Part shown: positions 1 to 8,800 of the stretch, piece after piece
Layout of the letters: the number at the start of each line of letters is the position of its first letter
How positions within the stretch are numbered: the stretch's first letter is position 1
Source of the DNA: Deinococcus fonticola
GTDB lineage: Bacteria > Deinococcota > Deinococci > Deinococcales > Deinococcaceae
Direction of reading: 5' to 3'
NCBI RefSeq assembly: GCF_004634215.1
Contig: NZ_SMMH01000010.1
Span: forward strand, 56,452-120,451
Length of the DNA stretch: 64,000 nucleotides
Made by a program: the position numbers and the translations under genes
Notes under the pieces: generated by a model
Database searches by the model: none
Told to the model about the DNA's origin: nothing
The model's input: only the letters and a program-made list of their open reading frames with translations

Positions 1-27
1 AGAATGCAGCTTAAGGAGATGAGTTCA

Positions 28-888
<861 letters not shown>

Positions 889-976
889 GTGGGCCGTTCA
901 TTTCGCGGCTGATGCGGAAGCCCACCAAACCAGCCACTCCATTCCCGGGCCGCTCTTTTCTCCTTCTCACTTCGTT

Positions 977-1011
977 CGGATTGAACCGCCACTTCACAGT
1001 TCAACCGGAGG
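977..1011 (+). promoter_or_regulatory. hairpin overlapping the accA ribosome binding site
   Basis: Inverted repeat between accD and accA: arms at 977-986 and 999-1007 (CGGATTGAAC against GTTCAACCG with one bulged A). The right arm runs into GGAGG at 1007-1011, the Shine-Dalgarno sequence of accA. The fold would partly occlude that site. Regulation of the subunit ratio is an inference. Confidence 0.35.
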
Positions 1012-1015
1012 CTTT

Positions 1016-1966
1016 ATGAGCACCTTCAGCGAAGCCCTGCGGGAACTGGAAGCCCGCCTGAAAGACCTGGAAGCCACCGCCCGCAAGACCGGGCAGAACC
1101 TGGACGCCATCATTCACCCGCTGCGGGCTGAAGTGGAACGCCAGAAAGAGCAGGAGAACCAGCCGCGCCTGCCGCGGTGGGAGCGGGTGCAGTTGGCCCG
1201 TACCAGTGGCCGGCCCACCGCGCTGGATTACGTGGATAGGCTCTGCACCGAGTTCCACGAGTTGCACGGCGACCGCAAGTTCGGGGACGACCCGGCGCTG
1301 ATCGGCGGCCCGGCCCGCTGGCAGGGGCGGCCCGTCATGCTGCTGCTTCAGCAGAAGGGACGCGACACCAAAAGCCGCCTGAAACGCCGTTTCGGCAGTG
1401 CCAACCCCGAAGGTTACCGCAAGGCCATTCGCCTGATGGATCTGGCCGACCGCTTCGGCCTGCCGGTCGTGACCCTGATCGACACGCAGGGCGCGTACCC
1501 TGGCCTGGAAGCCGAGGAACGCGGGCAGGGCTGGGCCATCGCCGAGAGCATTCAGCGCATGGTGCGCCTGAAAGTGCCGGCCGTGTGCGTCGTGATCGGT
1601 GAGGGCGGGTCGGGCGGCGCGCTGGCCATTGGCGTGGGCAACCGCGTGCTGATTCAGGAAAACGCCTGGTACTCCGTCATTTCCCCCGAGGGGGCCGCCA
1701 GCATCATCTGGAAGGACGCCAGCAAAGCCCCGCTGGCCGCCGAGGCCCTGAAACTCACCGCGCCGGATCTGCTCGACATGAAGGTCGTCGAGGAGATGAT
1801 TCCCGAACCCCCAGGCGGCGCCCACAGAAATATGGACGAGGCCGCCGAACTCCTTGGCCCGGTGGTCAGCCGGCACCTGGACGAACTGAGCCGCCTTGGC
1901 CCGGACGAACTGAAAGAGCAGCGAGCAAAACGCTTCAGGGCCCTGGGCGCCTTCACGGAGCAGTAA
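1016..1966 (+). CDS. accA: acetyl-CoA carboxylase, carboxyltransferase alpha subunit
   Basis: Alpha subunit of acetyl-CoA carboxylase carboxyltransferase, partner of the AccD encoded just upstream. The 316-residue length and internal motifs fit the family: a coiled N-terminus ([17 protein letters not shown]), the region [16 protein letters not shown], then [20 protein letters not shown] and [17 protein letters not shown], the crotonase-fold oxyanion elements. GGAGG at 1007-1011 gives an ideal ribosome binding site for the ATG at 1016. It is the last gene of the accDA pair and is followed by a strong terminator hairpin at 1981-2007. Confidence 0.97.
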   Translation: MSTFSEALRELEARLKDLEATARKTGQNLDAIIHPLRAEVERQKEQENQPRLPRWERVQLARTSGRPTALDYVDRLCTEFHELHGDRKFGDDPALIGGPARWQGRPVMLLLQQKGRDTKSRLKRRFGSANPEGYRKAIRLMDLADRFGLPVVTLIDTQGAYPGLEAEERGQGWAIAESIQRMVRLKVPAVCVVIGEGGSGGALAIGVGNRVLIQENAWYSVISPEGAASIIWKDASKAPLAAEALKLTAPDLLDMKVVEEMIPEPPGGAHRNMDEAAELLGPVVSRHLDELSRLGPDELKEQRAKRFRALGAFTEQ

Positions 1967-1980
1967 CTGAAGAGCAGTCA

Positions 1981-2015
1981 CTGGGCAGACATTCAAATTC
2001 TGCCCAGTTTCTTTA
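1981..2015 (+). terminator. intrinsic terminator after accA
   Basis: Perfect 9-bp stem, CTGGGCAGA (1981-1989) with TCTGCCCAG (1999-2007), a 9-base loop, then TTTCTTTAT. It lies 14 bases after the accA stop codon. Confidence 0.9.
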
Positions 2016-2138
2016 TCTGCGGCCCATCCCCAGCGCGTGTGGGCTGAAGCCTACGATGGTGCGGTCTTGTTCCAGCAGGCGGGCGGCAATACGCCATTTG
2101 AATCACGCGCCCTGAGCGAAGTGCGCTTAAGCTGGGGC

Positions 2139-2633
2139 ATGAGTGAACCTCGACAAGGTGAGCAGCATTACCTGGATGGCCTGCTGGACATTCTGCGGGA
2201 AGCCCTGGAAGGTGGAAGACCGGGTGAGGGAACCTCCTTCGTGGAGAACACGCGTAGCGGCGCGGCGCACGGGCTTTTGCCCACGCTGAGCCGCCTGAGT
2301 GCCGCGCAGGCCAGCCGGGATGTTCAGGGCACCAGCATCGCCGGACAGGCGCGGCACGCGGCCTTTCACCTGGAAGTGGCGGTGCGCTGGGATCGGGACG
2401 GTGAGCAGGGGCCGTTCGACTGGCCGGGCAGTTTCCTGCCGGAGCAGGTGAACGAGCAGGAGTGGCTTGCTGTTCAGGCCCGCCTGCAACACGCTTATCA
2501 GGAGTTCACTGCGTTTGTCGGCACGCAGAAAGACAAGCCTGCCGATAGCGATATTGCCGGCGGCGTGGCGGGCGCACTGGCCCACGCGGCCTACCACCTG
2601 GGCGCGGTACGGCAGATGGCGAAAGCGGTGTAG
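2139..2633 (+). CDS. DinB-family (four-helix bundle) protein
   Basis: A 164-residue cytoplasmic protein resembling the DinB/YfiT-like four-helix-bundle superfamily, metal-binding proteins of mostly unknown enzymatic role. Helical segments carry widely spaced histidines (HYLDGLLDIL near the N-terminus, RHAAFHLEVAVRW in the middle, ALAHAAYHLGAVRQM at the C-terminus), the usual pattern for the metal site in this fold. The open frame extends upstream to 2037, but I place the start at the ATG at 2139 because TAAGCT (2128-2133) looks like a -10 box five bases before it, a leaderless arrangement seen repeatedly here. Substrate and role are unknown. A second DinB-type gene lies at 44420. Confidence 0.75.
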   Translation: MSEPRQGEQHYLDGLLDILREALEGGRPGEGTSFVENTRSGAAHGLLPTLSRLSAAQASRDVQGTSIAGQARHAAFHLEVAVRWDRDGEQGPFDWPGSFLPEQVNEQEWLAVQARLQHAYQEFTAFVGTQKDKPADSDIAGGVAGALAHAAYHLGAVRQMAKAV

Positions 2634-2658
2634 GTTGGCCCGTTCGCGCTGATGAGCC

Positions 2659-2973
2659 TCAGTGCTTTTGCACGGCGTCGCGCAGCCAGTCCTGGAATTC
2701 CGGCGAGGCACGGTCGAATTGCATGGCGATGATTTCCGGCACTTCGTAGGGGTGCAGGGCTTTGATGCGGGCTTCCAGCGCGGGGTACTCTTCGCCGGTG
2801 GTTTTAATGAGCAGCAGCGTTTCGGGGTCTTCGGCCACGTCACCCTGCCAGCGGTACACGCTTTGCAGGCCGGGCAACAGGTTCACACTTCCGGCCAGGC
2901 GTTCACTGACCAGCGTGCGGGCCAGTTCATGGGCGCGTTCGGGCGGGACGGTGACCATCACAACCAGTGACAT
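2659..2973 (-). CDS. cutA: CutA1-type divalent cation tolerance protein
   Basis: A 104-residue CutA1-like protein, a small trimeric ferredoxin-fold protein linked to divalent-metal tolerance in some bacteria. Family hallmarks are clear: MVTVPPERAHELARTLV at the N-terminus, SVYRWQGDV, LLIKTT and HPYEVPEI. The usual CVN motif in the second strand is here SVN, so the conserved cysteine sometimes linked to copper binding is absent. It lies 60 bases downstream of the FtsB-like gene on the same strand, but TATCCT about eight bases before the ATG suggests its own leaderless promoter. Confidence 0.93.
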   Translation of the reverse strand: MSLVVMVTVPPERAHELARTLVSERLAGSVNLLPGLQSVYRWQGDVAEDPETLLLIKTTGEEYPALEARIKALHPYEVPEIIAMQFDRASPEFQDWLRDAVQKH

Positions 2974-3033
2974 ACCCGTTCAGGATACCCCGTCAGCGGG
3001 GGTGAAGGGGGCTGCCCCAGAAGAAGCCGCAAT

Positions 3034-3612
3034 TCAGGGAAGGCGGATGACCTGGCAGTTCTCGCTGGGCGTGGTGGGGGCGTTCGGCGCGACGATCACC
3101 TGTTCTTTCTGGCCCACGAACCCCTGGCAGCGGGCGAGTTGCTCCAGGTAGGCAGGATCGCTGGCGGCCTTCTCGGCGTCGTGCAGCATGTTCACGTCGC
3201 GCTGCAGCGCCTGAACGCGGGCGCTGGTCTGGCGGGTGTCCTGCAGCCAGGTGAAGCTGCGGTACACGGTGTGCCCCAGGTGAAAGGTCAGTTGCACGAT
3301 ACCCAGCCCCAGCAACACGCTGGCGATCATCAGGGTCACGGGCAGGCGGCTGAGGGTGCGCCAGCGGCCCGCCCAGGTGCCCCGCACGCCGGGCCAGTCG
3401 GTCAGGGCGTGGCCGGTGTCGGGGGTGGGCCTGGCCGCTTCCCCGCTGACCGGGTCATCTGCGCGCGCTGTTTCTTCTGCAACTCCGGTCGCCTCTGCAA
3501 GTCCAGTCCTTTCCTGGCTGCCCTGCACCGTACCGCCCTGCGCCGTGCCTCCCTGCACCGTGCCTGACGGGGTTTCTTCCAGGGGGTCAGGGGGAAAAGA
3601 AGGGCGGCGCAT
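3034..3612 (-). CDS. septum formation initiator (FtsB/DivIC)-like membrane protein
   Basis: A 192-residue single-pass membrane protein with the layout of FtsB/DivIC cell-division proteins. There is a long, low-complexity cytoplasmic N-terminus (roughly residues 1-85, with repeated TVQGG/TAQGG units), one hydrophobic helix near residues 90-112 (LPVTLMIASVLLGLGIVQL), a coiled-coil segment (RVQALQRDVNMLHDAEKAASD), and the short C-terminal region (YLEQLARCQGFVGQKEQVIV) resembling the end of the DivIC domain. The expected role is scaffolding of the septal complex outside the membrane. The Gly/Gln repeat tail is longer than usual. It is transcribed divergently from the thioesterase gene with only 35 bases between. 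Confidence 0.7.
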   Translation of the reverse strand: MRRPSFPPDPLEETPSGTVQGGTAQGGTVQGSQERTGLAEATGVAEETARADDPVSGEAARPTPDTGHALTDWPGVRGTWAGRWRTLSRLPVTLMIASVLLGLGIVQLTFHLGHTVYRSFTWLQDTRQTSARVQALQRDVNMLHDAEKAASDPAYLEQLARCQGFVGQKEQVIVAPNAPTTPSENCQVIRLP

Positions 3613-3647
3613 CAGGGATCAAGGATACGGCACCTACACTGATAGGG

Positions 3648-4103
3648 ATGAGTGAAGCTCCCACCCCCAAACGCCTGCAACACGAGTTCGCCCCGCTCGA
3701 CTGGTCCAGAGCGCACCGAACCCCCATTCAGATGCGCTACAGCGACACCGACGCGCTGGGGCACGTGAACAACGCCGCTTACGTGCAGTACCTGGAAACG
3801 TCGCGGGTGGTGATGCTGGCCGAGCTGCAGGGCGGGTACACCGAGCTGCGTTCGGTGGTGGCGCGGCTGGAGCTGGATTACGTGCGTGAACTGCGGCTGG
3901 GGCAGGAGGTGGTGGTGGAGACGCTTATCGGTCACCTGGGCACCAGGTCGATGAGTTTCCTGTCGCGTATCGTGGCGGACGGAGTGCCGTGCGCCTTCGC
4001 GCGGGTGATCGGGGTGGGCGTGGACGAGCACAACGCGCCGGTGCCGCTGCCCGCTTCCCTGCGCACCCTGATGGCGCCGTTCCTGGCCGGGGAAAGCGCA
4101 TGA
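3648..4103 (+). CDS. acyl-CoA thioesterase, hotdog fold (4HBT family)
   Basis: A 151-residue hotdog-fold thioesterase of the 4-hydroxybenzoyl-CoA thioesterase/YbgC group. The catalytic segment MRYSDTDALGHVNNAAYVQYLE near residue 29 is the family signature, with the Asp expected to activate water. Such enzymes hydrolyse acyl-CoA thioesters; the natural substrate cannot be read from sequence. TACACT at 3635-3640 lies seven bases before the ATG, so the transcript is probably leaderless. Its stop overlaps the start of the next gene (ATGA at 4100-4103), so the pair is translationally coupled. Confidence 0.9.
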   Translation: MSEAPTPKRLQHEFAPLDWSRAHRTPIQMRYSDTDALGHVNNAAYVQYLETSRVVMLAELQGGYTELRSVVARLELDYVRELRLGQEVVVETLIGHLGTRSMSFLSRIVADGVPCAFARVIGVGVDEHNAPVPLPASLRTLMAPFLAGESA

Positions 4104-4372
4104 AGGACGCCAGTTTTGACGACCGGGTGATGTATCAGGGAGACATCTGGGTGCGGATCGACACGCTGCCGCGCCTGCTGGCCGAAGGCTGGCGGCGCAC
4201 CCTGCGCGAAGGCGGCGTGGTCAGCGTGGTTCGCACGCCGTTTCAATGGGTCATGGCCAGCCCCGTCATCGAGATCGAGACGGGCGGCTACCTGGGCGAC
4301 GTGGGCCTGTACGTTCCCGAAGTGCAGCTGGAGGAAGCCGTCGCCATTCTGGACGGCCCGGACGGGGAGTAG
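4100..4372 (+). CDS. small conserved protein, DUF2007-like
   Basis: A 90-residue soluble protein translationally coupled to the upstream thioesterase by a 4-base ATGA overlap. Its C-terminal half (SPVIEIETGGYLGDVGLYVPEVQLEEAVAIL) resembles DUF2007-type putative signal-transducing domains, in which a short strand-helix unit ends with an acidic helix. That assignment is tentative. An open frame continues upstream to 3989, but that part overlaps the thioesterase in another frame and is not expected to be coding. Function unknown. Confidence 0.6.
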   Translation: MKDASFDDRVMYQGDIWVRIDTLPRLLAEGWRRTLREGGVVSVVRTPFQWVMASPVIEIETGGYLGDVGLYVPEVQLEEAVAILDGPDGE

Positions 4373-4498
4373 GGTGGTTCTAAAGTAGCCTGGCCTGAAC
4401 GCCACAGCAGCGAGCAAACCTCCGTCCATTCTTCTGTACCACGCGCTTTTCCCCACCACCCGCATTTCACAACCCCTACACTGCAGGGCGAGGTTTTC

Positions 4499-5407
4499 AT
4501 GACGACAACATCCATGACGGAACCGGTCAGTATCGGCGTTGACGTGGGCGGCACGAAGATTGCGTGCGGGGTGCTGCGCGGGGATCAACTGATTGAAAGG
4601 CACCTTCAACCCACGCCCGAGACCGGCTGGGAAGCGGTACTGGACGTCATTGCGGCGCAGGTGCAGGGCTTACAGGAGCGGCACCCGCACGCCCGGCTGG
4701 TGGGTGTGGGCGTGCCGGGGCCGCTGAACGCCGACCGGACGCGGGTGAAGTTCGCGCCGAACATCTACGGCTTTACGGATGTGCCGCTGGTCGATGGCCT
4801 GCGCGAGCGCCTGGGGCAGCGCATCATCCTGGAGAACGACGCGAAGGCCGCCGCGCTGGCCGAGGCTCACCTGGGCGCGGCGCGCGGCACCGAGAGCAGC
4901 ATTTACGTGACCGTCAGCACCGGCATCGGCGCGGGCCTGGTTCTGAACGGCCGGATCTGGCGCGGGCGGCACGGCATTGCCGGGGAACTGGGGCACGTGA
5001 CGGTCATGCCCGGCGGCCCGGTCAGCGGCGCGGGCCTGGACGGTGCCCTCGAAGCCGTGGCGAGCGGCACCGCCATCGCGCGGGACGCCAGTTACGCCCT
5101 GAACCGCGACGTGTCGACCGCCGAGGCCTTTGAACTGGCCGAGCAGGGCCACCCGGCCGCGCGGCGCATCGTGGAGCAGGCCCTGAAGCACATCGGCGTC
5201 GCCCTGGCGGACTTGCAGAAGGTCATCGACCCCGAAGTGTTCGTGATTGGCGGCGGCGTGGCCAGCGTCGGGGACTTCTTCTTCCGGGGAATCCAGAAAG
5301 CCGCCAACGAGTACTCGCAGGGGTTCGCGCCTGTCTCCATTCGCCGCGCCCAGCTCGGCACAGACGCGGGCGTGATCGGCGCGGCGCTGGCCGCCCGGCA
5401 CGGGTGA
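4499..5407 (+). CDS. ROK-family sugar kinase (glucokinase-like) lacking zinc cysteines
   Basis: A 302-residue ATP-dependent sugar kinase of the ROK family, probably phosphorylating glucose or a related hexose. The phosphate-binding loop DVGGTK is at residues 15-20, the catalytic Asp lies in LENDA (111-115), and the substrate motif GELGH is at 162-166. The ROK zinc motif (CxCGxxGCxE) is present in outline as SGAGLDGALE, but all three cysteines are replaced (Ser 176, Ala 178, Ala 183), so the structural zinc is not expected. TACACT 16 bases before the ATG and GAGG give a promoter and ribosome site. The alternative ATG at 4514 would trim five residues. Substrate not determined. Confidence 0.88.
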   Translation: MTTTSMTEPVSIGVDVGGTKIACGVLRGDQLIERHLQPTPETGWEAVLDVIAAQVQGLQERHPHARLVGVGVPGPLNADRTRVKFAPNIYGFTDVPLVDGLRERLGQRIILENDAKAAALAEAHLGAARGTESSIYVTVSTGIGAGLVLNGRIWRGRHGIAGELGHVTVMPGGPVSGAGLDGALEAVASGTAIARDASYALNRDVSTAEAFELAEQGHPAARRIVEQALKHIGVALADLQKVIDPEVFVIGGGVASVGDFFFRGIQKAANEYSQGFAPVSIRRAQLGTDAGVIGAALAARHG

Positions 5408-5591
5408 GCGATCAGGAGAGCAAGAGGAATGGGCTTTCGGTGAATTCCCAGCAAGTTGAGGGGATCTGTTGAAAGTGGCCATGTTTTTGCCGTTGGTCTT
5501 TTTTGCTTAAGGTCAAGCCAATGTCCGTTTAAGGCCGATCAAGGTGAAGGGCATCACCTGACCCAGGAACAGGCATCACACTGCGGGGCAA

Positions 5592-6470
5592 ATGGCAGAC
5601 CTGAATGGAGTCAAGAACCTGGGCCAGCAGGCCGAGGCCAAGCTGGAAGGGGCGGCGCGGGCCGCCACCCACCGGGCCGCGCCGCAACTGGAGGCGCTGG
5701 CACGCTTCGGGTACGCCAGCAAGGGCGTGGTGTACGGCACTATTGGCCTGCTGGCACTGAGCCTGGTTCTGGGGCGCCAGGGCGCGGCCACCGACGCGCA
5801 GGGGGCGCTGCTGCGCCTGCAAGACCTGCCGGGCGGGGGCTGGCTGATGTGGCTGCTGGTGCTGGGCCTGATCGGCTACGCGCTGTGGCAACTGATCCGG
5901 GCCACGCTCGACCCGGAGCGGCAGGGCACCGGCGGAAAAGGCCTGGTCAAACGCCTGGGTTACCTCGTGAGCGGCCTGGGCAACATGGGCGTGGCGCTGT
6001 TCGCGGCGCGGCTGGCGCGGGAAGGCACGGCGGCCCGCGACGCCAACAACGAGCAGGACACCGTGCGCCAGATTCTGGAATGGCCGGGCGGGCAACTGCT
6101 GCTGGGTATCGCGGGCCTGGCCCTGCTGGCGGTGGGCGCCAACTCGATTTACAGCGCTTACGGCGCGAAATTCATGAAGCGCATCGCCTTGACCGACCTT
6201 GGGGCGCAGTTCAGCGACACCCTCAAGAAAATCGGGCAGGTAGGCCTCAGCGCGCGCGGCCTGGTTCTGGGGATCATCGGCGTGTCGCTGCTGGTCGCCG
6301 CTTTCCGTGACCGGAGTGCCAGCGTGCTGGGCAGCGGCGAGGTTCTCACGTGGCTGGGCTACCAGCCCGCCGGGAAAATCTTGCTGGGTCTGGTGGCGCT
6401 GGGCACCCTGTGTTACGGCGTGTGGTGCTTCGTACAGGCCCGTTACCGCCGCATTCGTATCGAAGGGTAA
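5592..6470 (+). CDS. DUF1206 integral membrane protein
   Basis: A 292-residue polytopic membrane protein. It contains three repeats of the DUF1206 unit, each a pair of hydrophobic helices opening with a short conserved lead-in: ARFGYASKGVVYGTIGLL (about residue 38), KRLGYLVSGLGNMGVALF (about 120) and QVGLSARGLVLGIIGVSLL (about 215). The family is of unknown function. The N-terminal 35 residues are amphipathic and probably cytoplasmic. It stands alone between the ROK kinase and a convergent TM2 gene, sharing a terminator hairpin with the latter. Confidence 0.85.
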   Translation: MADLNGVKNLGQQAEAKLEGAARAATHRAAPQLEALARFGYASKGVVYGTIGLLALSLVLGRQGAATDAQGALLRLQDLPGGGWLMWLLVLGLIGYALWQLIRATLDPERQGTGGKGLVKRLGYLVSGLGNMGVALFAARLAREGTAARDANNEQDTVRQILEWPGGQLLLGIAGLALLAVGANSIYSAYGAKFMKRIALTDLGAQFSDTLKKIGQVGLSARGLVLGIIGVSLLVAAFRDRSASVLGSGEVLTWLGYQPAGKILLGLVALGTLCYGVWCFVQARYRRIRIEG

Positions 6471-6485
6471 ACCTGGGAAGCTGAA

Positions 6486-6514
6486 AAAGGCCGCCCGTGC
6501 GCAGGCGGCCCTTT
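6486..6514. terminator. bidirectional terminator
   Basis: Stem GGCCGCC (6489-6495) with GGCGGCC (6504-6510), flanked by A-run and T-run, between the convergent DUF1206 and TM2 genes. It can serve both strands. Confidence 0.85.
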
Positions 6515-6539
6515 TACATTACTTTTCTCAAGTGGCCCT

Positions 6540-7394
6540 TTACAGCCAGGGTTTCTTGCCGATCAGGTACTCGCGCTCGAAATCCGTGTCGGACTTCGTG
6601 AGGTAAAGGATGCCCTCGATCAGCCCCAAGAGCCCCAGGGCGCTGCTGATCATGGCCGCCAGAGGCAGGGTCAGGCCCAGCCCCACGATGAACATCAGGA
6701 AGCCCAGCACGAACGCCACGATCCACGACCCCACGTTGACCCCCAGCATGATGATGCCGGGATTGTTCATGCCCAGGTAGAACTTGTGAACGCCGAAGCT
6801 GCCCAGGAAAATCGCCAGCAGGCCCGCGATCAGTTTCTTCTGGGACACGTCTCCACTGCGGTAAGCCTGCTGGGGCGGCGAGTAAGGCACGGGTTGCTGG
6901 GCCGGGTCACCCCAGGCGTCCACCGGCCGTGCCTGCGTCTGTACCTGTGTGTGCGTGGGTGGCGGCGCGGCGGTCTGCACCTGGGCCGCTTCCTGGTGGG
7001 GGGCTGGCCTGTGCGGCTGGGCCGGCGAGGCGCGGTGGCTGTTCATTTCATTCACGATGGGCCGCATGAAATCCGACAGCACCTCGGAGGTGCTTTGGGT
7101 GGGCCGAGGGGCCACGTCCGGCCCGCTGGGCATGGAAGGGGTTTTCGCCGTATTGCCGGTGGCCCGCGCCACCCAGTCGTCACCGGAGGTGGGCACAGTG
7201 TATGCGGGCGGGGGTGGAGGCGCAGCTGGACGCGGGTTCGTTTCCGGCAGTTTCAGATCCTGCGGGCCGCTCAGGGGCGCGTGGCCGGGCGCCTGTGTCG
7301 GTGCCGGGGCGGCGCGTGATGTATTCAAGACCTCATCCACCCACGAGGGTTCATTTCCCGGCGGTGTCGGGTCGGGTTTCTTGGGATCAGTCAT
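6540..7394 (-). CDS. TM2-domain membrane protein with proline-rich N-terminus
   Basis: A 284-residue protein in two parts. Residues 1 to about 185 are low-complexity, rich in Pro, Ala, Gln and Thr, and probably unstructured and cytoplasmic. Residues about 187-265 form a TM2 domain: KKLIAGLLAIFLGSFGVHKFYLG is the signature (two hydrophobic helices with the short His-Lys-Phe-Tyr turn), followed by a third hydrophobic segment and LGLIEGILYLTKSD. TM2 proteins are widespread and of unknown function. It converges on the DUF1206 gene and uses the terminator at 6486-6514. The Pro-rich half may tether a partner protein, but nothing in the sequence shows which. Confidence 0.85.
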   Translation of the reverse strand: MTDPKKPDPTPPGNEPSWVDEVLNTSRAAPAPTQAPGHAPLSGPQDLKLPETNPRPAAPPPPPAYTVPTSGDDWVARATGNTAKTPSMPSGPDVAPRPTQSTSEVLSDFMRPIVNEMNSHRASPAQPHRPAPHQEAAQVQTAAPPPTHTQVQTQARPVDAWGDPAQQPVPYSPPQQAYRSGDVSQKKLIAGLLAIFLGSFGVHKFYLGMNNPGIIMLGVNVGSWIVAFVLGFLMFIVGLGLTLPLAAMISSALGLLGLIEGILYLTKSDTDFEREYLIGKKPWL

Positions 7395-7465
7395 GACTTA
7401 CATTACGCGCCCAACCCTGAGAAAGTTGCGTCCGCCAAAATTCAGCCCCGCGCACGGAGCCGCCC

Positions 7466-8272
7466 TTAGCCCGGCTTCACGCCCGACGCCACGATGACCG
7501 GCAGGGGAACCTGCATGGGCCAGGGCAGCGTACGTAGGCGCTCCAGGTGCCGGGCCTCCACCTCGGCGCGCCGCCGCAGCGTCAAGTCCCGCAGCGGCAG
7601 GCCCTCCAGCCCGGCGGCGATGTCGGCCCAGCGTTCCTGCACACTGCCCAGCACGTAAGGCACCTCGGTGAGGTCGACCTGCACCTGCCCGAATCCCGCC
7701 TGTTCCAGCAGTTCCCGCGCCGCGACCAGCGTGGGAATGCGGCCCAGCGGCGGCGATCCCGGTTTCACGCCCTCTGTCGAGAGTTCCTCGCGCCACAGGC
7801 CCGGCAAGGCGCCCATAAGGCCCCGGCCGAACGACGAGAACACCGCCCGTCCGCCCGGTTTCAGCACGCGCCGCCACTCCTGGAGGGCCGCGCCCATGTC
7901 CGGCATGAAGAACAGCCCCGCCGCGCACACCACCACGTCGAAGTGGCCGTCCTCGAAAGGCAGGGCCGTGCCGTCGGCCACCTGAAAATCGGCTCCGGCC
8001 AGGCCATGCGCCTTGTGGCGGGCCAGGGCAATCATCTCCGGCGCAATGTCCACGCCTGTTACCCGCGCGCCCGTTCGCGCCAGCGCCAGCGCCACCACGC
8101 CAGTGCCCGTGCCCACGTCCAGCACCCGCTCGCCGGGCTGCACCACCACCTGACGGGTAAAAAAACGCGCCGCGAGGCTCAGGAATCCCAACTGGTCGTA
8201 CGTGCCGGCCACCCTGCCAAAGACCGCCGCGTTCTCCAGCGAGAAATTGCGCACCGGAGGGTCAGAAGCCAT
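7466..8272 (-). CDS. class I SAM-dependent methyltransferase
   Basis: A 268-residue methyltransferase of the UbiE/Methyltransf_11 type. The SAM-binding motif VLDVGTGTGVVALALA is followed by GVDIAPEMIALAR (acidic ribose-binding end of strand 2), ADGTALPFEDGHFDVVVC and the strand-5 region WRRVLKPGGRAVFSSFG. The substrate, probably a small molecule, cannot be inferred. The frame stays open upstream to 8488, but the ATG at 8272 (MASDPPVRNFS) is preferred: TACGCT lies five bases before it at 8278-8283, and the extra N-terminus looks non-coding. Confidence 0.88.
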   Translation of the reverse strand: MASDPPVRNFSLENAAVFGRVAGTYDQLGFLSLAARFFTRQVVVQPGERVLDVGTGTGVVALALARTGARVTGVDIAPEMIALARHKAHGLAGADFQVADGTALPFEDGHFDVVVCAAGLFFMPDMGAALQEWRRVLKPGGRAVFSSFGRGLMGALPGLWREELSTEGVKPGSPPLGRIPTLVAARELLEQAGFGQVQVDLTEVPYVLGSVQERWADIAAGLEGLPLRDLTLRRRAEVEARHLERLRTLPWPMQVPLPVIVASGVKPG

Positions 8273-8326
8273 ACGCCAGCGTACCCCAAGCCCACGGGCA
8301 GGATTCTTTACACTGGCCCACGACGC

Positions 8327-8563
8327 ATGCCCAGGCCGCACCGGAACAAACTCCCCAGAGGGTGCAACTTCTTGTTTCTCCTGTTCATCACGGCCGTTCT
8401 GGCGTTCTGGCGTTCTGGTGCTTCCTGGCATCAGGTCAAGCTGGGCGGGCCTGACGCAGCCCAGAATGGTGGTTACCGTAACCCGCAACGAGTTCGTGAA
8501 TGTCAGCGTGAAACGGGATCAGGAGTAAGAGGCAGGAGCCTCCTTTCGCCTGCGCCGAGGTGA
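8327..8563 (+). CDS. possible small single-pass membrane protein
   Basis: A 78-codon frame starting 11 bases after TACACT (8310-8315). The first 30 residues are basic then hydrophobic (MPRPHRNKLPRGCNFLFLLF), which would make an insertion signal. Beyond residue 35 the composition becomes unconvincing. Another frame then reads VVTVTRNEFVNVSVKRDQE to a stop at 8528, which looks more protein-like. A triple 8-bp repeat lies between, so a frameshift is possible. It could equally be chance. Confidence 0.2.
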   Translation: MPRPHRNKLPRGCNFLFLLFITAVLAFWRSGASWHQVKLGGPDAAQNGGYRNPQRVRECQRETGSGVRGRSLLSPAPR

Positions 8564-8697
8564 AGAACAAGTTATACACACTGGGTTCAATTCCAGAGGA
8601 TCGCGGGAAAACGCCGCCATCCTCTTCCATTTCCCGTAGCGCGTCTTTTCTGCTGCTCACTCCGTTCGGGAAATACCGCTCTAAACAGCGCGATTTC

Positions 8698-8800
8698 CGC
8701 AGTTGATCTCATTCGGCAGAAAGTCGACTCCGGGCGCTGCACCGAGCGCACCCAGGCCAGAGAATTTGTGCCCGGACAGCAAATCAGGGTTGACCGGGAC
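8698..8800 (-). pseudogene. possible cysteine-desulfurase fragment
   Basis: Minus-strand reading gives PDLLSGHKFSGLGALGAAPG followed by VDFLPNEINCGN and a stop. The SGHKF-x-G...GAL pattern and the following GV-x-x-x-P resemble the PLP-binding region of NifS/IscS-type enzymes with a two-residue deletion. No other part of such a gene is present. Low confidence; it may be coincidence. Confidence 0.18.

Noticed and set aside
8582..8605. T-arm-like GGGTTCAATTCC resembling a tRNA 3' half
   Set aside because: The stem does not pair in the right geometry and no D-arm, anticodon arm or acceptor match can be found upstream.
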